From: Helicobacter sp. MIT 05-5293
Lineage (GTDB): Bacteria; Campylobacterota; Campylobacteria; Campylobacterales; Helicobacteraceae
DNA: 64,000 nt
Direction of reading: 5' to 3'
NCBI RefSeq assembly: GCF_000765665.2
Contig: NZ_JROZ02000001.1
Coordinates: forward strand, 62,001 to 126,000
Under the pieces are notes generated by a model. It was not told where the DNA came from, ran no database searches, and saw only the letters and a program-made list of their open reading frames with translations. Shown piece by piece: positions 18,167 to 26,206 of this stretch. The translations under genes were made by a program, and so were the position numbers. Position 1 is the first letter of the stretch. Each line of letters begins with the position of its first letter.

Positions 18167-18195
18167 GGTTTCCCTTTATCTTGGTTTATTAAATT

Positions 18196-18224
18196 TCTCT
18201 GACTTTAAGTAAAGAAGTCAGAGA
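18196..18224 (-). terminator. Stem-loop downstream of the lipoprotein gene
   Basis: Perfect 10-base arms TCTCTGACTT and AAGTCAGAGA with a 9-base loop lie 18 bases past the lipoprotein stop. On the minus strand the stem is followed by AATTTAATAA, a weak U-rich tail. A terminator for the lipoprotein transcript is the simplest reading. Confidence 0.6.
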
Positions 18225-18241
18225 GAGCTGAAAGTATTTGG

Positions 18242-18817
18242 TTATTTTAACACTTCTATCATTAGATCACCTGCTCCATTGTCATAAGTTTTATAAGTCA
18301 TGCCATTTGATGCAAGTTGTGTAGCAATTGTCGCTATACCAATTAAGATTTGCATATCTTGAATATTGAAATTGTCCCTTATCTCTTTACTATTAAAAGT
18401 ATGCTCATAAAGATTATTAGCTACTAGTCCAATAAGAAGCGCATCTTTACTAAGTCGTGCAACAGAAAAATAAGTTTTTGTAAAATCTGTTTCTGGTAAT
18501 TCTGCATCACCCTTTTGGATCGACTTAAAGGTTTCTACACTCTTTTGAACATAGCTATTTGCAATTTCTACCTTACAAACACTGGATTTTTTATCTTTAT
18601 CAAGATTGAGAAGCTGTATATTTCCAACTTCAAAGCCCAATTTTTGGATCGTTAGATTAAGCTCATTTTTACCACTTGCATCACTAAAAAATAAAATATT
18701 TAAAGCTTGTTCTGCATAATCTTTGTCATCACATTTAAAATTATTGCCACAACCACTTATAATAAATACCATTACTGCTGCCATAAAGCCCATTATTACG
18801 TTTTGTGTATATTTCAT
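18242..18817 (-). CDS. Hypothetical lipoprotein
   Basis: A 191-residue protein with a lipoprotein signal: a charged start, a hydrophobic stretch, and the lipobox I-S-G-C at about residues 20-23. Three further cysteines follow at about 29, 34 and 83. Mature sequence shows no family I recognise; its C-terminus is hydrophobic-patterned (ILIGIATIATQLASNG). A ribosome site AAGGAGATACA precedes the ATG. It sits between the TM2 gene and the secreted-protein gene, all on the minus strand. The envelope location is supported; the role is unknown. Confidence 0.65.
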   Translation of the reverse strand: MKYTQNVIMGFMAAVMVFIISGCGNNFKCDDKDYAEQALNILFFSDASGKNELNLTIQKLGFEVGNIQLLNLDKDKKSSVCKVEIANSYVQKSVETFKSIQKGDAELPETDFTKTYFSVARLSKDALLIGLVANNLYEHTFNSKEIRDNFNIQDMQILIGIATIATQLASNGMTYKTYDNGAGDLMIEVLK

Positions 18818-18859
18818 TGTATCTCCTTAAATTGTTATTATCGTTAATGTAGAATCATA

Positions 18860-19282
18860 TTATAGAATCTGCATTATTTTTTCAAGATTCTGTTTTCTTA
18901 GTTTTTTACCTACGATAAACAAATCCACAATCCACCAAATCCACACAGCTAAGCTTATCCACAGAGCCAATCCATGAAGTATTGGGTTTGTCCCATCACT
19001 AATTATCTCAAAAATTATAGATAATGCAACCAGTGCCAAACGAATACCACCAAGTAAGGTGTCACCGATCATAAACCTTCCTACACCAATATTTCCAAAT
19101 AAGAAACTTCCTACCCAAAAAACAAGTTTAGGACTTTTCAGGTTAAGCATAGATATTTTTGCAAACATATCGTCTTTTTGCTTATCATCAAGTTTATCTA
19201 ACTTTTCTTTGAATATCTGCATAGAATCTAAATCCTTTGGCAGTTTATCTTGCAAGCTTGTCATTATCATTTGAGAATCCAT
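18860..19282 (-). CDS. TM2-domain membrane protein
   Basis: A 140-residue inner-membrane protein. After a hydrophilic N-terminus (1-48) comes a TM2 domain: PKLVFWVGSFLFGNIGVGRFMIGDTLLGGIRLALVAL, a short loop, then IWWIVDLFIVGK. The G-x-x-G-x-x-R-F-x-x-G core and the final W-x-x-D-L are typical. TM2 proteins are small membrane proteins without a settled bacterial function. The GGAGG ribosome site is ideal. It is divergent from the XRE regulator, and a perfect palindrome lies in their shared spacer, so it is a candidate target of that regulator. Confidence 0.8.
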   Translation of the reverse strand: MDSQMIMTSLQDKLPKDLDSMQIFKEKLDKLDDKQKDDMFAKISMLNLKSPKLVFWVGSFLFGNIGVGRFMIGDTLLGGIRLALVALSIIFEIISDGTNPILHGLALWISLAVWIWWIVDLFIVGKKLRKQNLEKIMQIL

Positions 19283-19331
19283 TAATTGCCTCCAATTTTT
19301 GTAAAATATATGAATTTATATCATATCAATA

Positions 19332-19360
19332 ATTAAATTATCCTTTTACGATAATTTAAT
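19332..19360. promoter_or_regulatory. Perfect 11-base palindrome, candidate operator of the XRE regulator
   Basis: Arms ATTAAATTATC and GATAATTTAAT are exact inverted repeats around a 7-base centre, between divergent TM2 and XRE genes. A TACAAT -10-like box follows at about 19364, on the regulator's side, so a bound dimer would overlap that promoter. Such placement is typical of autoregulated XRE repressors. Confidence 0.6.
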
Positions 19361-19407
19361 CGTTACAATAATAAAAACCTATGAATATCTATTGTAGAGT
19401 AAAATAA

Positions 19408-19812
19408 ATGAAAGTAGTCGAACGAATAAATGAAATACTTAAAGAAAAAAATCTTAGTAAAAAACAACTTGCCAATCGCCTTATCGACTTAGGTTTGCGT
19501 GCAAATAAGACGGGTGAAATACCTACGATTTCTAGTATCTATGCCTACCTTAATGGTAATATTGAGCTAAAAGCGGATATGATTCCCTTTATCGCGGAGG
19601 CTTTGGGTGTGTATGAGCAGGAGCTATTTAAGGCAGATTCACAGAGAATCTTGCGTAGATTTTACGCACAAGATCCGACTTTAGCTAAATATAATCATAT
19701 TGTAGAACTCCTAGAATATATTTCGCCAAAATCCCTAGAAACTCTCGAAAAAACACTTATAAGCCATAAAAATAAGACCATAGAACTCAATCAGATTATA
19801 CAAAATCTCTAA
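19408..19812 (+). CDS. XRE-family helix-turn-helix transcriptional regulator
   Basis: A 134-residue DNA-binding protein. Residues 5-70 form a Cro/C1-type domain: RINEILKEKNLSKKQLANRLIDLGL, then a recognition region TISSIYAYLNGNIELKADMIPFIAEALGV. The C-terminal half is helical (LLEYISPKSLETLEKTL) and may dimerise. It is divergent from the TM2 gene across a spacer with a perfect palindrome. It lies next to the tRNA cluster at the edge of the accessory-looking block. Its targets are not known; repression of its own gene and the TM2 gene is inference. Confidence 0.82.
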   Translation: MKVVERINEILKEKNLSKKQLANRLIDLGLRANKTGEIPTISSIYAYLNGNIELKADMIPFIAEALGVYEQELFKADSQRILRRFYAQDPTLAKYNHIVELLEYISPKSLETLEKTLISHKNKTIELNQIIQNL

Positions 19813-19969
19813 AATGTTTTACAAAACCCATTAATTTATTTCTCGAGCTATGTTATAAATTCCTAAGACAGCATAAAAGGACAAAGAGATTCTAGAATTT
19901 TATGTTTAAGAAATGTTTTGAGTGTCAATATAGTCAAATGTCAAAAATAAAATTTAAGAAAAGCAAAGG

Positions 19970-20046
19970 TGGCGGAGCGGACGGGGCTCGAACCCGCGAC
20001 CCCCTGCGTGACAGGCAGGTATTCTAACCAGCTGAACTACCGCTCC
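19970..20046 (-). tRNA. tRNA-Asp (GTC)
   Basis: Minus-strand cloverleaf with acceptor GGAGCGG/CCGCTCC, discriminator G, encoded CCA, and anticodon GTC in stem CCTGC/GCAGG. Last of a four-gene cluster read Lys, Glu, Val, Asp. Confidence 0.95.
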
Positions 20047-20096
20047 AAACTCAATGAATAGAGGAAAATTTAAGCCTAAAGCAAAAATTTAATCGG

Positions 20097-20172
20097 TGGT
20101 GGTCGCTATAAGACTCGAACTTATGACATCCACCTTGTAAGGGTGGCGCTCTACCAACTGAGCTAAGCGACC
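20097..20172 (-). tRNA. tRNA-Val (TAC)
   Basis: Acceptor GGTCGCT/AGCGACC, discriminator A, encoded CCA. Anticodon stem CCACC/GGTGG with loop CTTACAA gives anticodon TAC. Confidence 0.96.
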
Positions 20173-20227
20173 AGCAATCAAATATCTAATAAGATAAAGA
20201 TAAAATTTAAATATCAAGTAATAAAAG

Positions 20228-20302
20228 TGGTGACCCCTAGGGGATTCGAACCCCTGTAGCCACCGTGAAAGGGTGGTATCCTAACCGTTAGATGAAGGGG
20301 CC
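20228..20302 (-). tRNA. tRNA-Glu (TTC), canonical copy
   Basis: Acceptor GGCCCCT/AGGGGTC, discriminator A, encoded CCA. Anticodon stem CCACC/GGTGG with loop CTTTCAC gives TTC with A at position 37. This is the reference against which the odd tRNA-Glu at 5956-6032 stands out. Confidence 0.96.
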
Positions 20303-20316
20303 ACTTTTATTCTTGG

Positions 20317-20392
20317 TGGTGACCCGTGTTGGATTCGAACCAACGGCCCATTCCTTAAAAGGGAATTGCTCTACCAACTGAGCTAACGGGTC
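20317..20392 (-). tRNA. tRNA-Lys (TTT)
   Basis: Acceptor GACCCGT/ACGGGTC, discriminator A, encoded CCA. Anticodon stem ATTCC/GGAAT with loop CTTTTAA gives TTT. First gene of the cluster, 44 bases from the -10 box. Confidence 0.96.
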
Positions 20393-20435
20393 ATCTAGTA
20401 AAACATCAAAATTGTTGTAAATGTAAAGGAGCGAA

Positions 20436-20464
20436 ATTATAGTGTGTTTAATGAGATTTGTCAA
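20436..20464 (-). promoter_or_regulatory. Consensus sigma70 promoter of the tRNA cluster
   Basis: On the minus strand TTGACA, a 17-base spacer and TATAAT match the full consensus, unusual in this A+T-rich genome where -35 boxes are rarely seen. It lies upstream of tRNA-Lys and likely drives all four tRNAs. Confidence 0.85.
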
Positions 20465-20549
20465 GTATGTGTATTAATTTTTAGAATCTTATTATAAGAA
20501 ATTACAGATGCTTTAAAGGCAGGATATTTGGGATTTTTGGATTTGTAAT

Positions 20550-21065
20550 TTATCTTGATTGTAAGAGGTCTATAAGCATTTCCAATGCTTGATTGCAGGT
20601 TTGAATCTGTATCTCATTGCGATTACCGCTAAATTGGCAATGCTTCACGATTGCATCTTTATTTTTGAATTGTATGCCAATAAACACCGTCCCTACAGGT
20701 TTTTCATTACTTCCACCGCTTGGACCAGCAATCCCACTTGTAGCAAGCCCTACATCTGCTCCACTTTGCTTGATAATGCCCTTGCACATTTGGCGCACTA
20801 CAATCTCGCTGACTGCACCAAATGTTTGAAGAGAATCTGAACCAACACCGAGCCATGTGTTTTTGATGCTATTAGCATAGCTAATCATACCCCCATCAAA
20901 GATTGTAGAAGCCCCGTCTAGGGATATAAAATGATATGCCAAAAGACCACCTGTGCAGCTTTCAGCGGTTGCAATTTTTAATTTTTGCTTTTGAAGCAGT
21001 ATGATTGCTTTTTGTGCCAAAGTGATATTGGTGATATTGTGGATTGTTTCAATTTTTGTTTTCAT
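20550..21065 (-). CDS. pncC: CinA C-terminal-domain family protein, nicotinamide-nucleotide amidase
   Basis: A 171-residue stand-alone CinA C-terminal domain, which hydrolyses NMN to nicotinate mononucleotide and ammonia. Motifs: TAESCTGGLLAYHFISLDGAS (about residues 35-55, with the catalytic Ser region), FDGGMISYANSIKN, VGLATSGIAGPSGGSNEKPVGTVFIGI. The competence-linked N-terminal MoCF domain of full CinA is absent. The ATG at 21065 is preferred to the TTG two codons upstream. It is divergent from ppk2. Confidence 0.9.
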   Translation of the reverse strand: MKTKIETIHNITNITLAQKAIILLQKQKLKIATAESCTGGLLAYHFISLDGASTIFDGGMISYANSIKNTWLGVGSDSLQTFGAVSEIVVRQMCKGIIKQSGADVGLATSGIAGPSGGSNEKPVGTVFIGIQFKNKDAIVKHCQFSGNRNEIQIQTCNQALEMLIDLLQSR

Positions 21066-21124
21066 ACACAAATTCTTTGTTTTTAAAAATTTTTTACTAA
21101 CTTTTGTAAAAAATTAGTGTATCA

Positions 21125-21130
21125 TATAAT
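21125..21130 (+). promoter_or_regulatory. Putative -10 box (TATAAT) for ppk2
   Basis: An exact TATAAT 39 bases before the ppk2 ATG, in the spacer shared with divergent pncC. Confidence 0.6.
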
Positions 21131-21169
21131 CATAAATTTTTAGATTCGGAAACGAAGAGGAGTTGAATC

Positions 21170-22306
21170 ATGGGAAAACAAGAAAAACAAATCGTCATTC
21201 GACCAGAGAGTGAAGCTAATCCTAAAGAGGTGTATAAAAAGAAAAATGGCAGAATGAAAGAGGATTTTTACCTTGAGGAGCTTACGAAACTCCAAATTGA
21301 GCTTTTGAAATTACAAAATTGGGTTAAAGAGACCAATCAAAAAATTGTTATCATTATGGAAGGGCGTGATGCTGCGGGTAAAGGAGGCACAATTAAAGCC
21401 CTTACAAGTCGTATGAATCCTCGTAGTTGTAGAATAGTTGCCTTACCCAAACCCACAGAGGCAGAAAAAACTGAATGGTATTTCAAGCGTTACATTAGCA
21501 CTTTGCCTAGTGGTGGAGAAATCGTCTTTTATGACAGAAGTTGGTATAACCGTGCAGGTGTAGAAAAAGTAATGGGCTTTTGCACTCAAGAACAATACAA
21601 AGAGTTTATCACACAGGTTTCTAATTTAGAGCAAATGCTTGTTTCGAGTGGAATGCTGATTTTTAAATATTTCCTTGATGTAGGTAGAGATGAGCAAAAA
21701 CGCAGAATCTTAAGACGCAAAACCGATCCTTTAAGAATGTGGAAATTAAGCCCAATTGATAATAAATCTCTTGATTTGTGGGAGCAATACACTGAAGTAT
21801 TTGAAAAAATGTTTGCTCGCACACATACACATATTTGCCCTTGGACTATTATTAATACTAATGACAAAAAACGCGCAAGGTTGAATATTGCTCGAGATAT
21901 TTTGAGTAAAATTGATTATGAAGGTAAAGATCAAACTGCAGTATGTCTTTTGCCTGATCCTAGTATCGTATGGACTTATTCACAACACCATAAGAGTGAT
22001 ACTGACCCTACAAAAGAGATTCAAAAGCAGCTTGAAGAATTAGAGCGTAAGAAGGAAGAAGAGAAAAAAGAGCGCAAAAAAGAAAAAGAGAAAATTGAAA
22101 AAGAGCGCAAAAAAGCAGAAAAAGATTTGAAAAAGGCTGAAAAAGAAAGGGAAAAAGCCGAGAAAGAAATCCAAAAGGTTGAAAAGGAAAAAGAAAAGCA
22201 AGCTCTCAAACAAAAGATTGATGAGAATGCTAAGATTCCAAGTGCGACTACAAAAGCGGCTAGTAAACCTGTTGCAAAACCACAGCCGACAACAGATAAC
22301 AAATAA
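21170..22306 (+). CDS. ppk2: Polyphosphate kinase 2 with charged C-terminal tail
   Basis: A 378-residue protein. Residues about 30-265 are a PPK2 domain that transfers phosphate between polyphosphate and nucleotides. Walker A is GRDAAGKGG, followed by MNPRSCRIVALPKPTEAEKTEWYF, the lid/Walker B segment IVFYDRSWYNRAGVEKVMGF and RRILRRKTDPLRMWKLSPID. The layout fits one-domain class I PPK2. Residues about 283-345 form a long highly charged Lys/Glu helix with heptad-like repeats, then a Thr/Ala/Pro end; this tail is not part of the usual domain. Ribosome site AGAGGAG. It is a single-gene unit by spacing. Confidence 0.92.
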   Translation: MGKQEKQIVIRPESEANPKEVYKKKNGRMKEDFYLEELTKLQIELLKLQNWVKETNQKIVIIMEGRDAAGKGGTIKALTSRMNPRSCRIVALPKPTEAEKTEWYFKRYISTLPSGGEIVFYDRSWYNRAGVEKVMGFCTQEQYKEFITQVSNLEQMLVSSGMLIFKYFLDVGRDEQKRRILRRKTDPLRMWKLSPIDNKSLDLWEQYTEVFEKMFARTHTHICPWTIINTNDKKRARLNIARDILSKIDYEGKDQTAVCLLPDPSIVWTYSQHHKSDTDPTKEIQKQLEELERKKEEEKKERKKEKEKIEKERKKAEKDLKKAEKEREKAEKEIQKVEKEKEKQALKQKIDENAKIPSATTKAASKPVAKPQPTTDNK

Positions 22307-22661
22307 CGCCTGAAGTAAGGTTTATTTTATTTATTGATTCTTCAATCTAGAGTTGATGCAACACGATGTTTTGACTTTAGATTGACTCCTTCATTAAAGA
22401 TTCTAGAAACTCAAATACCTGTTTTTAATATTGTGAGCCTTGATAACAATTAAGATTCTATCTATGCGATAAAACAGACTATTTTGACTTTTTGTTGTAT
22501 GTTGCGTGATTGCCGTATTGATTGTATCAGTAAAAAATATTTCTTTTGAATTCTTAAAATTTATATGATTTTGAAAAAATATTCTTTTAGATAAGATATT
22601 GTTCAGTTAAATAATATTAGAATCTTCTTTAACAAATAAAGTTGTTTTTCGGGAGGAAATA
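22307..22661. other. 355-base gene-free spacer between ppk2 and ccoG
   Basis: Very A+T-rich with no convincing ORF. It holds an inverted pair TCAATCTA (22342) and TAGATTGA (22378) that may end ppk2 transcripts, and three copies of the AGAATCT/AGATTCT word (near 22397, 22453 and 22620). No clear promoter, riboswitch or small RNA could be picked out; a long leader for ccoG is possible. Confidence 0.5.
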
Positions 22662-24038
22662 ATGCAAACAGAACAAAGCTCTTATCGTAAAAAGCGGTAT
22701 TTGGTTTATGGTATAGCAAGTCTTATTCTATTTACATTTCCATTTATTAAAATTCATGGAAACCAAATTTTCTTGCTTTCTTTTGATCACAAACAGCTCC
22801 ATTTGTTGGGAACGGTTTTTGACATACAAGAATTCTATTTGATGCCTTTTTTGCTTATCATGCTATTTGTAGGGATTTTCTTCATTACCACACTAGCAGG
22901 GCGTATGTGGTGTGGCTGGGCGTGTCCTCAAACGATTTTTAGAGTGATGTATCGTGATTTATTGCAAACAAAGATTTTCGGTTTGCGTAAAAGGATTTCA
23001 AACAAACAAGAAAAAATGGATCTTAGCTCACCAATCGCAAAAATTAAAGCCGTCTTAGCTTTTCTTATTATTGCAGTGTTGTGTTTGCTTGCCGCAGCAA
23101 ATTTGATGTTTTTCTTCACACCTCCGGGTGAGTTTTTTGCATATATTACTGACCCGCTTAATCACAGAATCTTGATGGGATTCTGGCTTGGATTTGGTTG
23201 TTTCTTTATCCTTGATATTACTTTTATTCGGGAAAATTTCTGTATCTATATGTGTCCTTATTGCCGCGTGCAAAGTGTGCTTTACGATAATGATACCATT
23301 ATGCCTATTTATAACTACTATCGTGGAGGTATGGTATATGATACTAAAGGTGTGAAAAATCCTCTAGCTCCTCAAAAACAGAATCCTCAAAATGAATGCA
23401 CCAACTGCAATCAATGCGTAAGAGTTTGTCCTACACATATTGATATTCGTAAAGGTATGCAGTTAGAATGTATCAATTGTCTTGAATGTGCAGATGCTTG
23501 TGCAAGTGTTATGGGCAAACTCGGTAAAAAATCTCTTGTAACTTGGCGTTCTTCAGCTTCCCTTGAAAAAAATGAAAAAGTTAAAATTGTGCGATTTAAG
23601 ACGATCGGATATGTCATTATCTTGGCTCTTGTGTTTGCCTTGTTATTTATTGTAGGTAGTAAAAAAGAGACTATGCTTCTTAATATCAACCGCACCACGG
23701 AGCTTTATGAGATTAGAAGTCATCATGTTGTAGATAATAATTATATTATGCTTTTCCATAATACAGACACTCAAGATCATATGATGTATTTTGAAATCCT
23801 TGATGGTAAAGGTGAGTCTATTGCCCATTTGCTAGAAATTGTTACCCCCAAAGAACCTTTTAAGGTTAAAGCAGGTAAGAAGAATAGACAAGTCGTGAGA
23901 ATTGCTACCAAAGAAAGCCTTGAAAAGGGTGATCATGATATTATCATTAGAGCTTTTGCAGTCGATGCAAAAGATCAAGTGTTTGTAGAGCGCAAGACGA
24001 AGTTTATTTATCCTGATACGAAATTGCTGAAGGATTAG
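22662..24038 (+). CDS. ccoG: Cytochrome c oxidase accessory protein CcoG (FixG/RdxA family)
   Basis: A 458-residue membrane iron-sulfur protein needed for copper delivery to cbb3-type oxidase. About four hydrophobic segments lie in the first 200 residues, with GRMWCGWACPQTIF (about residue 82) and NFCIYMCPYCRVQ (about 195). Two ferredoxin-type clusters follow: CTNCNQCVRVCP and CINCLECADAC. After another membrane segment (about residues 315-335), a periplasmic Ig-like domain completes the family layout. The ribosome site is a strong GGGAGGAAATA. No ccoNOPQ genes are in the window. Confidence 0.95.
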   Translation: MQTEQSSYRKKRYLVYGIASLILFTFPFIKIHGNQIFLLSFDHKQLHLLGTVFDIQEFYLMPFLLIMLFVGIFFITTLAGRMWCGWACPQTIFRVMYRDLLQTKIFGLRKRISNKQEKMDLSSPIAKIKAVLAFLIIAVLCLLAAANLMFFFTPPGEFFAYITDPLNHRILMGFWLGFGCFFILDITFIRENFCIYMCPYCRVQSVLYDNDTIMPIYNYYRGGMVYDTKGVKNPLAPQKQNPQNECTNCNQCVRVCPTHIDIRKGMQLECINCLECADACASVMGKLGKKSLVTWRSSASLEKNEKVKIVRFKTIGYVIILALVFALLFIVGSKKETMLLNINRTTELYEIRSHHVVDNNYIMLFHNTDTQDHMMYFEILDGKGESIAHLLEIVTPKEPFKVKAGKKNRQVVRIATKESLEKGDHDIIIRAFAVDAKDQVFVERKTKFIYPDTKLLKD

Positions 24039-24097
24039 GGTTTGTTTGTCAAATTTTAATACAATGGCAGACTTTTAATATTGATAAAGGAGTGTTT

Positions 24098-24796
24098 ATG
24101 GGACTTTATGATAGAAATTATTCAAATACTCAAGCTGCAAATGAGGCTTTGACTCAAGAACAAGATACGGCTTTAGTGAATTTTGTCAAAACGACTTATA
24201 AATTTTTTGGTGCAAGTTTGTTATTTGCAACTTTAGGGGCTTTATTTGGTTTTATGTATTTTGAGGCTGTGGTGCAATACAGACTTTTTATTTATATTGC
24301 TGAATTTGCAGCATTGTTTGGCTTGATTTTTTCTCGCAATAAACCGGGCTTAAATATCGCAATGCTCTTTATTTTCACGACATTGACAGGTGTAACAATT
24401 ACACCTTTAATCGGTATGGTGGCTTATAAAGCTGGTGCAAGTGCGGTAGCAATGGCTTTTGGTATGACTACAATTGTATTTGGTGTAATGAGTATTTTCG
24501 CACTTAAAACAACCAAAGATTTAGCAAATATGGGAAAAATGCTCTTTATTGCTTTGATCGTTGTAATAGTTTGCTCACTCGTAAATCTCTTTTTGGGTAG
24601 CTCAATGTTCCAAGTATTAATCTCAAGTGCATGTGTTTTGCTTTTTAGTGTTTATGTCGCTTATGATACACAAAACATCGTGCGAGGTTTATATTCTAGC
24701 CCTGTAGAGGCAGCAATTGCACTTTATCTTGATTTTTACAATATTCTTGTCCATATTCTCTCATTGATTGGTCTTTTGAGTGGAGATAGAGACTAA
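24098..24796 (+). CDS. Bax inhibitor-1/YccA family membrane protein
   Basis: A 232-residue integral membrane protein with seven hydrophobic segments and the family's C-terminal YVAYDTQNIVRG and ALYLDFYNILVHILSLIGL motifs, whose acidic residues are thought to sense pH and calcium. ATG 24098 is preferred over GTG 24092 because GGAG sits five bases before it and family members begin MGLYDRN-like. In other bacteria YccA modulates the FtsH protease; an FtsH-like paralogue exists elsewhere in this window but a link is not shown. It overlaps the next gene by 17 bases. Confidence 0.9.
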   Translation: MGLYDRNYSNTQAANEALTQEQDTALVNFVKTTYKFFGASLLFATLGALFGFMYFEAVVQYRLFIYIAEFAALFGLIFSRNKPGLNIAMLFIFTTLTGVTITPLIGMVAYKAGASAVAMAFGMTTIVFGVMSIFALKTTKDLANMGKMLFIALIVVIVCSLVNLFLGSSMFQVLISSACVLLFSVYVAYDTQNIVRGLYSSPVEAAIALYLDFYNILVHILSLIGLLSGDRD

Positions 24797-25196
24797 GGAT
24801 AATCTTCAGATTGGCAGAGTGATTGATGCCAATCTCAATCGCCTCAAAGAAGGGATACGCGTCATTGAAGATACACTTCGGTATTTCCATAATGATGCTC
24901 CCTTAGCCTTATCATTGAAATCCCTACGACATCAAGTCAAAGTTTCTGATTCCAGCCTTTTGTTAGCTTATCGTGATATTCGTAATGATGTTTCCAAACG
25001 CAGCATTGCTGATGAATTGGAGCGTGATAATATTGCTCATTTGGTGATTGCTAACTTTAAACGCGCTCAAGAGAGTGCGCGAGTTTTGGAAGAGTATTTA
25101 AAGCTTGATAACACATGGGGAGATACACATCTTTTCAAAACCTTGCGTTATGAACTTTATGACTTAGAAAAGCAATATGTAGAAAAATATTTTTAG
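24780..25196 (+). CDS. Stand-alone ThiD2-type domain protein (HMP-phosphate kinase family)
   Basis: A 138-residue helical protein that matches the ThiD2 domain, otherwise found fused in front of thiamine-phosphate synthase. Signature: RVIDANLNRLKEGIRVIEDTLRYF (residues 13-36), then LKSLRHQVK, and later a repeat-like NFKRAQESARVLEEYLKL. ThiD2 has been described as a kinase making HMP pyrophosphate for thiamine. No thiE is fused or adjacent. The likely start GTG 24780 lies inside the BI-1 gene, so translation may be coupled; another start cannot be excluded. Confidence 0.8.
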   Translation: MEIETKDNLQIGRVIDANLNRLKEGIRVIEDTLRYFHNDAPLALSLKSLRHQVKVSDSSLLLAYRDIRNDVSKRSIADELERDNIAHLVIANFKRAQESARVLEEYLKLDNTWGDTHLFKTLRYELYDLEKQYVEKYF

Positions 25197-25219
25197 GCGA
25201 TGTTTGTCTTGATTGCAAA

Positions 25220-25255
25220 ATAGAATCTTGTCAATGTGAGGTAGCTAGATTCTAT
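25220..25255. repeat. AGAATCT inverted pair between convergent thiD2-like and miaA genes
   Basis: Exact 9-base arms ATAGAATCT and AGATTCTAT with an 18-base loop, placed between two convergent stops, where a bidirectional terminator would be expected. Confidence 0.7.
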
Positions 25256-25273
25256 GGGCTAGACTAAATCTAT

Positions 25274-26206
25274 TCAATATTTGTTGTCAATAATCTCGCG
25301 GATTCTCAAAGAAAGTTTCTTTTCAATTTCGTCAAATTCATCATGGGTAATACGAGAAAATTGTGTGCGATTGAAAGTGCGTTGTCGTTTGGCAAGCTGA
25401 CAAGTATGACAAAAAATCATCTCTTCTAACTCTTTTATTGAGGATATGCGAGATTCTAAAAAAGCGATACATTCTTTGATACCAATACATTGTAATGCGG
25501 GAGCTTGACTTTCGTAATGTTGCCATAATTTTTTTGCTTCTTCAATAATCCCTTGCTCCATCATTTTGGCTGTGCGTTGGGCAATGCGTTTTCTCAATGT
25601 CTCTCTTTCCCAATGGATACAAAAAATCTCAATAGGATAGGCAAAAGGCACTTTTGGGTGAGATGCAAAATATACGCTAGGCGCACAATTTGTAGCAAAA
25701 TAAATCTCTAAAGCCTTTTCTACCCGATAAGTATCTTTAGGAGTAATTTTTTGTGCATACACAGAATCAAGCGTATTTAATAGCATATATTTAGCATTCA
25801 AATCCCCAATAGATTGGACTTTTTCTTTATGGTTGGGCAAGATTTGAGGCATAGGGCTTAAGCCCTCAATAATGCTTTTAAGAAAAAAACTACTCCCGCC
25901 CACAATCAACAATACTTTTTTGCCTTTTGCGCGTGAGTCAATGATACTTTGCTCTAAGAGATTTTTAAAAAGCATCGCATTGCTTGGTTGGTCGGGTTTT
26001 AGGATATTAAGTGCATAGTAACATACTTCATTTTGCTCCTGCAAGGTGGGTTTGGCAGAAGCAATATCAATCTCTTGATAAATACTTAAAGAATCTAAAC
26101 TAAAAATTTCACAATCAAAGGTTAAAGCGAGTTTATGAGCTAATGCGCTTTTGCCACTCCCGCTTGAACCGATCAGTGCTATCAGTCGAGGATAAGATTC
26201 AACCAT
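25274..26206 (-). CDS. miaA: tRNA dimethylallyltransferase MiaA
   Basis: A 310-residue enzyme that adds a dimethylallyl group to A37 of tRNAs reading codons that start with U. P-loop IALIGSSGSGKSALA, FSLDSLSIYQEIDIASAKPT, LLIVGGSSFFLKSIIEG, the IEIFCIHWERETLRKRIAQRT segment and the C-terminal QRTFNRTQFSRI are as expected. ATG 26206 overlaps the upstream gene's stop by eight bases; a TTG at 26227 gives seven more residues but no better fit. It lies directly downstream of the class-V aminotransferase. Confidence 0.94.
   Translation of the reverse strand: MVESYPRLIALIGSSGSGKSALAHKLALTFDCEIFSLDSLSIYQEIDIASAKPTLQEQNEVCYYALNILKPDQPSNAMLFKNLLEQSIIDSRAKGKKVLLIVGGSSFFLKSIIEGLSPMPQILPNHKEKVQSIGDLNAKYMLLNTLDSVYAQKITPKDTYRVEKALEIYFATNCAPSVYFASHPKVPFAYPIEIFCIHWERETLRKRIAQRTAKMMEQGIIEEAKKLWQHYESQAPALQCIGIKECIAFLESRISSIKELEEMIFCHTCQLAKRQRTFNRTQFSRITHDEFDEIEKKLSLRIREIIDNKY

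Noticed and set aside
19970-20392. Repeated GGTGG-rich segments at regular spacing, at first sight a CRISPR-like array
   Set aside because: They are four different tRNA genes; the shared words are T-arm and anticodon-stem sequence, and spacers are not uniform. No CRISPR array is present in the window.
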